Shown: positions 39,401 through 42,582 of the stretch, piece after piece
Numbering within the stretch: position 1 is the stretch's first letter
Layout: every line of letters begins with the position of its first letter
Assembly (NCBI GenBank): GCA_964502995.1
Contig: CAZCZB010000022.1
Location: 1-42,582 of the forward strand
Origin: Bin87 sp964502995
Lineage (GTDB): Bacteria; Chloroflexota; Dehalococcoidia; Lucifugimonadales; UBA3495
Direction of reading: 5' to 3'
Length of the DNA stretch: 42,582 bases
Translations under genes and position numbers: made by a program
Notes under the pieces: model-generated
Seen by the model: the letters and a program-made list of their open reading frames with translations, nothing else
Told to the model about the DNA's origin: nothing
Databases searched by the model: none

Positions 39401-40186
39401 TCACCGCACACCCATCTCCGTCAGCGCGTCCCTGATCTCGTCGGCGTGGATGGCGTAGAAGGTGCCCACCACGGTGCCGCCGTAATCGGAAAGCCGCGCC
39501 GCCGCCCTGACCATCCCGATCACCTGGCCGCTGCCGTCCAGCACCGGGCCGCCGCTGTCGCCGGGGTCGGTTGCCGCGTCCATCTCCAGGTTTCGCCCGA
39601 AACTGTCGGGGCCGAAGTTGGTGATTTGGGAAAGTATGCCGGCGTTGGCCTTGGGCGATCCGACCGTGCCCTCACGCTTGACGCCGCTGCTGGAATATCC
39701 CAGGGCCAGCAGGGGCTTGGCAATGTCGTCGATGCCGGCATCCCCCAGCGACAGGGCCTGCGCGCCCGGCTCCAGTTGCTCCCCGACAGGGTCGAACCGG
39801 AGTATTGCAAGGTCGCGGCGCCGGTCGAGCGCGGCGACCGTGGCGACAAATGCGGGCGTGGTCGCCTGGCGGACGATTACCTGATCACGCTCCGCGACCA
39901 CGTGGGCGACGGTCAGGATCACGCCGGGTTCGAGCAGCCAGCCCGTCCCGTGCTGGCCATCCGTCGGGTCGATGTAGAAAACGGACGGGCGAAATTCGCG
40001 ATACAGTCGATTGAGATCGACTACGCCGGCGTCCGCGACCGCGTTGGCCACGGCCCGGTCAATCTCGTCGACATCGACGGCGGGTGGCGCACAACCGACG
40101 GCGGCCAGGATGAACCCGACCGCCGCAATTGCCAGGATGCTGTGCGCGGATCTGGTCGCCGCGCCTTGAAAACCGCTGTGGATCAG
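39401..40186 (-). CDS. Lipoprotein trypsin-like serine protease (non-ATG start)
   Basis: A serine protease of the DegP/trypsin fold without a PDZ domain. It contains GTGWLLEPGVILTVAHVV (His), RRRDLAILRFD (Asp) and DAATDPGDSGGPVLDGSG (Ser). The conventional GTG start at 40051 gives 216 residues but cuts off a plain lipoprotein signal still in frame upstream: basic region with ATRSAHS, core ILAIAAVGFILAAVG, then a lipobox cysteine followed by APPA. Upstream of that Cys the frame has only CTG codons as plausible starts. CTG at 40186, overlapping the aldehyde dehydrogenase stop as CTGA, gives 261 residues. The start is uncertain; the family call is not. Confidence 0.82.
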   Translation of the reverse strand: MIHSGFQGAATRSAHSILAIAAVGFILAAVGCAPPAVDVDEIDRAVANAVADAGVVDLNRLYREFRPSVFYIDPTDGQHGTGWLLEPGVILTVAHVVAERDQVIVRQATTPAFVATVAALDRRRDLAILRFDPVGEQLEPGAQALSLGDAGIDDIAKPLLALGYSSSGVKREGTVGSPKANAGILSQITNFGPDSFGRNLEMDAATDPGDSGGPVLDGSGQVIGMVRAAARLSDYGGTVVGTFYAIHADEIRDALTEMGVR

Positions 40187-41682
40187 ATGAACCGCGCCTG
40201 GGAACGGGCCTCGTCAGCGTAGTCGATGTACACGGTGATGACCTCGCTGAAGAAGTCCACCGCTTCCACACCCTGCTCGCGCTGTCCCACGCCGGACGCC
40301 TTGAGGCCGCCGAAGGGCAGGTGAACCTCGCCGCCCAAAGTGGGGGCGTTGACGTGAACCATGCCGGCGTCCACGGTGTTGATGTACTTGAACGCCCGCG
40401 GGATGTCCCGGGTGTACACCGAAGAGGACAGGCCGAACTTCACGCTGTTGGAAATTTCCACCGCGTGTTCCAGGTCGCGGGCGCGGAACACGGTCAGCAC
40501 GGGACCGAAGATTTCCTCACGGGCGATCCTCATCTCGGGATCCACGTCGGTGAATATGGTGGGCTCCACGTACCAGCCTTCGTCGTAGATGCCACCGCTG
40601 AGGGTGCGCCCGCCGAAGGCGAGGGTTGCGCCCTCCTGCTGGCCGGTGGTGATGTAGTCGGCCACGGTGCGCTGCTGGGACTCGCTGGATAGCGGGCTGA
40701 CGTCGATGCCGTCCTCCAGTCCGTCGCCGATGGTGAGTTTCGAGGTGCGCTCGATGAGTTCGCGCATGAATTCGTCGTACACGCCGTCTTCGACTATCAC
40801 CCGGCTGGTGGCCGTGCAGCGCTGGCCGGTGGAGCCGAACGCGCCCTGCACGATGCCGCCGAGGGCCTTGTCCAGATCGGCGTCCTGGAGCAGGATGACG
40901 GCGTTCTTGCCGCCCATTTCGGCCTGCACCTTTTTCAGCAGCGACGCGCCACGAGCGTAGAGGTCAGTGCCGATTTCGGTGCTGCCGGTGAAGGAGATTC
41001 CCGTCACGTCCGGCGATTCGACGAGAGCGTTGCCCACGCTGCCGCCCGGCCCGGTGATGAGGTTCAGAACGCCGGGAGGCAGGCCGGCTTCCTCGAACAC
41101 CTCGGTCAACTTGACGGCGCACAGCGGAGTGATGGAGGCCGGCTTGAAAATGAGCGCGTTGCCGCAGATCAGCGCCGGCGCCATTTTCCACGCGGGGATG
41201 GCGATGGGAAAGTTCCACGGGGTGATGATGCCGACCACGCCGAGGGGACGCCGCACGGTGTATGCGACGGTGTTGGGTAGTTCGGACGGCGTGGTGTACC
41301 CGAACATCCGCCGGCCCTCGCCCGCCGCGTACTCCATGATGTTCATGGCGCGCTTGACCTCGCCGCGAGCGTCGGGCAGCGGTTTGCCTTCCTCCTCGGT
41401 GATGGTGCGGGCGATCTCCTCGCCGCGACGCTCCATGATCTCCAACGCCTTGAACAACACCTGGGCGCGCACCGGGGCCGGAGTGTCGGCCCAGCCGGGG
41501 GCGGCCTCGGCCGCGGCGGCGACGGCCCGCAGGGTATCCTCCGGGTTGGACAACTGGAAGTGTCCCAGCAGGCGGTCCTTGTGGGCGGGGTTGTACACGG
41601 AGTAGGTGCGCCCCGAGTCTGACGGGGTCCATTCCCCGCCGATGAAGTTTAGGTGAGTCCGAACGTCGGCCGTAGTAGTCAT
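40183..41682 (-). CDS. NAD(P)-dependent aldehyde dehydrogenase
   Basis: A 499-residue aldehyde dehydrogenase. Cofactor and catalytic motifs: VVGIITPWNFPIAIPAWK with the catalytic Asn, FKPAS, SFTGSTEIGTDL, AEMGGKNAVILLQDADLD (general-base Glu), GAFGSTGQRCTATSR (nucleophile Cys), and EEIFGPVLTVF. It resembles the succinate-semialdehyde/alpha-ketoglutaric-semialdehyde group; the exact substrate is not clear. The ATG at 41682 (MTTTADV) is favoured over an upstream GTG, though the GGGAG before it is rather far (15 nt). The stop overlaps a possible start of the protease gene. Confidence 0.93.
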   Translation of the reverse strand: MTTTADVRTHLNFIGGEWTPSDSGRTYSVYNPAHKDRLLGHFQLSNPEDTLRAVAAAAEAAPGWADTPAPVRAQVLFKALEIMERRGEEIARTITEEEGKPLPDARGEVKRAMNIMEYAAGEGRRMFGYTTPSELPNTVAYTVRRPLGVVGIITPWNFPIAIPAWKMAPALICGNALIFKPASITPLCAVKLTEVFEEAGLPPGVLNLITGPGGSVGNALVESPDVTGISFTGSTEIGTDLYARGASLLKKVQAEMGGKNAVILLQDADLDKALGGIVQGAFGSTGQRCTATSRVIVEDGVYDEFMRELIERTSKLTIGDGLEDGIDVSPLSSESQQRTVADYITTGQQEGATLAFGGRTLSGGIYDEGWYVEPTIFTDVDPEMRIAREEIFGPVLTVFRARDLEHAVEISNSVKFGLSSSVYTRDIPRAFKYINTVDAGMVHVNAPTLGGEVHLPFGGLKASGVGQREQGVEAVDFFSEVITVYIDYADEARSQARFI

Positions 41683-41739
41683 CGTCAGTAATTCGCTCCC
41701 GAAGTCAGTCACATCCGCCGCCGGCGGAACGTGTCCCGC

Positions 41740-41768
41740 AGAATACTACCACCGTCAGACGCCGGCAA
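41740..41768 (-). promoter_or_regulatory. Candidate aldehyde dehydrogenase promoter
   Basis: Minus strand: TTGCCG (41768-41763), 17-bp spacer, TATTCT (41745-41740), each four of six to consensus. The leader would be about 50 nt. Confidence 0.5.
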
Positions 41769-41817
41769 GATCGAGCAAAGTGTTTGGGGCATTTGGGCCT
41801 TCCAAATAGACGTGGCC

Positions 41818-42533
41818 TTAGGCCAAGCACCACTCAGCCACGAGCCTATCGACCAAATCCGCTTGCCGCCTTTCCAAGACTTCCGGGCTCCATACAGGTT
41901 CGTTGGCAACTTGCGTAGTCAATGCGAACGGTGTTACACCACCGCGCTGGAAATATTCGGTCTTCTTTCGCTCGAAATCCCAATTGGATGCACGGGTATT
42001 CTTGCGATGGGACAAAAGGACCAGATTGGCTAGTCTGTGCGTCCAATTGGCCCGCGTTTGTTCGTCGGGGAATAACCGCAACCATGCAGAATTTTCGGCA
42101 GGGTTTTGCGGCAAGACATGCTCCACTGTGATAATGGAATAGTCGTATGACGCACCAGCGTCCGCTACCAAACTGTCCAGGCGGAGCAGCAATGGTCGAG
42201 GGACACGCGGTAAAGTGTAAATTGGACCATTGAGCGTATCTGTGATTCCAGTTTTCTCGCGATCGTGCAGTTGTAGCGGGCTATCCTCTCGCCAAATCGC
42301 GTCGCCGTGTTCTATTGCGCTGAGCACAGCTCCATATCTTCTGATCCTGTCCGTAACATATGCACGCAAGATAAACAGTCCGTAAGCCAATCGTTCCAGG
42401 TTTTTGGTGAATTTGGCCAGATTGTCTGTGTCGTGAGGATTACGGTGGAAAAACGCCATTGCGGGTGGAATCCAGTCGATGTTATCCAAGTGTCGCAAGT
42501 ACCTCAGTCGCGATTCTATTTCTGGCGAACTAG
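41818..42533 (-). pseudogene. Truncated DUF1524 (HNH-type, GmrSD-like) nuclease gene
   Basis: An uninterrupted frame of about 235 codons encodes the C-terminal DUF1524 domain seen in GmrSD-type restriction and related DUF262 proteins. It has TVEHVLPQNP (HNH-like His), a tryptophan-rich middle, HRLANLVLLSHRKNTRASNWDF and KKTEYF. The frame has no ATG at its start. Residues before the first possible codon (TTG at 42498) still look native (SPEIESRLRYLRHLDNIDWIPP), then a stop appears at 42541-42543, just inside sequence resembling an insertion-element end. The natural 5' half (DUF262 part) is missing in this window. The remaining fragment is most likely non-functional. Confidence 0.72.
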
Positions 42534-42582
42534 GGCGTGTTCACACTAACCATACGGAGATGGTATCATCCCCGCATGGAGA
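42530..42582 (+). mobile_element. Probable left end of an insertion sequence, cut by the window
   Basis: GGGCGTGTTCACACTAACC begins next to a CTAG tetramer and is followed by CGGAG and an ATG at 42576 (reading ATG-GAG-A...), the layout of an IS terminal repeat, short leader and transposase start. The resemblance is to IS5-family ends. The DUF1524 frame breaks at this point. Only about 50 bp are visible, so family and even identity are tentative. Confidence 0.4.

Noticed and set aside
40051..40053. GTG start for the serine protease
   Set aside because: It would discard an evident lipoprotein signal peptide still in frame upstream.

Overview
The window is high-GC bacterial DNA, densely packed with ordinary chromosomal genes. 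Gene content suggests a Chloroflexota-type heterotroph (Dehalococcoidia or SAR202-like). Supporting this are a luciferase-like flavin oxidoreductase, tandem short-chain dehydrogenases with split MaoC dehydratases, a MoxR/DUF58/transglutaminase operon, a DUF2203 gene and a selenocysteine elongation factor. The taxonomic call is inference; no rRNA or tRNA gene was found to anchor it.

Layout. 1-400: dispersed repeats, then a promoter and a terminator-like hairpin ahead of purA. 401-3037 (+): purA, a DoxX-type membrane protein and two small proteins. 3119-9513 (-): a flavin oxidoreductase, a secreted metallopeptidase, and a fatty acyl-CoA operon (two MaoC hot-dog proteins followed by two paralogous SDRs) with a strong promoter and an 18-bp palindrome in its leader. 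9634-10950 (+): a membrane-anchored HExxH protein. 10961-14609 (-): selB, nurA and a CinA-like gene in a row. 14941-20565 (+): a divergent PEP-carboxykinase-superfamily protein, malate synthase, a Uma2-type nuclease and a stand-alone 5'-3' exonuclease domain. 20570-22015 (-): a TPR protein. 22204-24353 (+): etfB, etfA and a DUF1330 protein. 24459-33196 (-): a small protein, an MGMT, then TgpA/DUF58/MoxR, PlsY and Der. 33620-36867 (+): thioesterase, double cupin, enolase and rsmG. 37010-39393: a class II histone-deacetylase-like enzyme (+), tRNA m1A58 methyltransferase (-) and DUF2203 (+). 39401-41682 (-): a lipoprotein serine protease and an aldehyde dehydrogenase. 41818-42582: a DUF1524 nuclease fragment that stops being open exactly where what looks like an insertion sequence begins.

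How the genes fit together. MaoC, SDR, EtfAB, CoA thioesterase, aldehyde dehydrogenase, malate synthase and the PEPCK-like protein form a theme of fatty or organic acid oxidation feeding central carbon metabolism. The maoC-SDR and etfBA promoters share an unusual extended motif around the -35 box, which hints at common control.

No classical mobile island, defence island or CRISPR array is present. The points most worth a second look are proteins with altered active sites (the PEPCK-like protein, the enolase, and a transglutaminase with Ser at the Cys position), a protease whose lipoprotein signal lies upstream of any standard start codon, the shared promoter motif, and the interrupted gene at the right edge.
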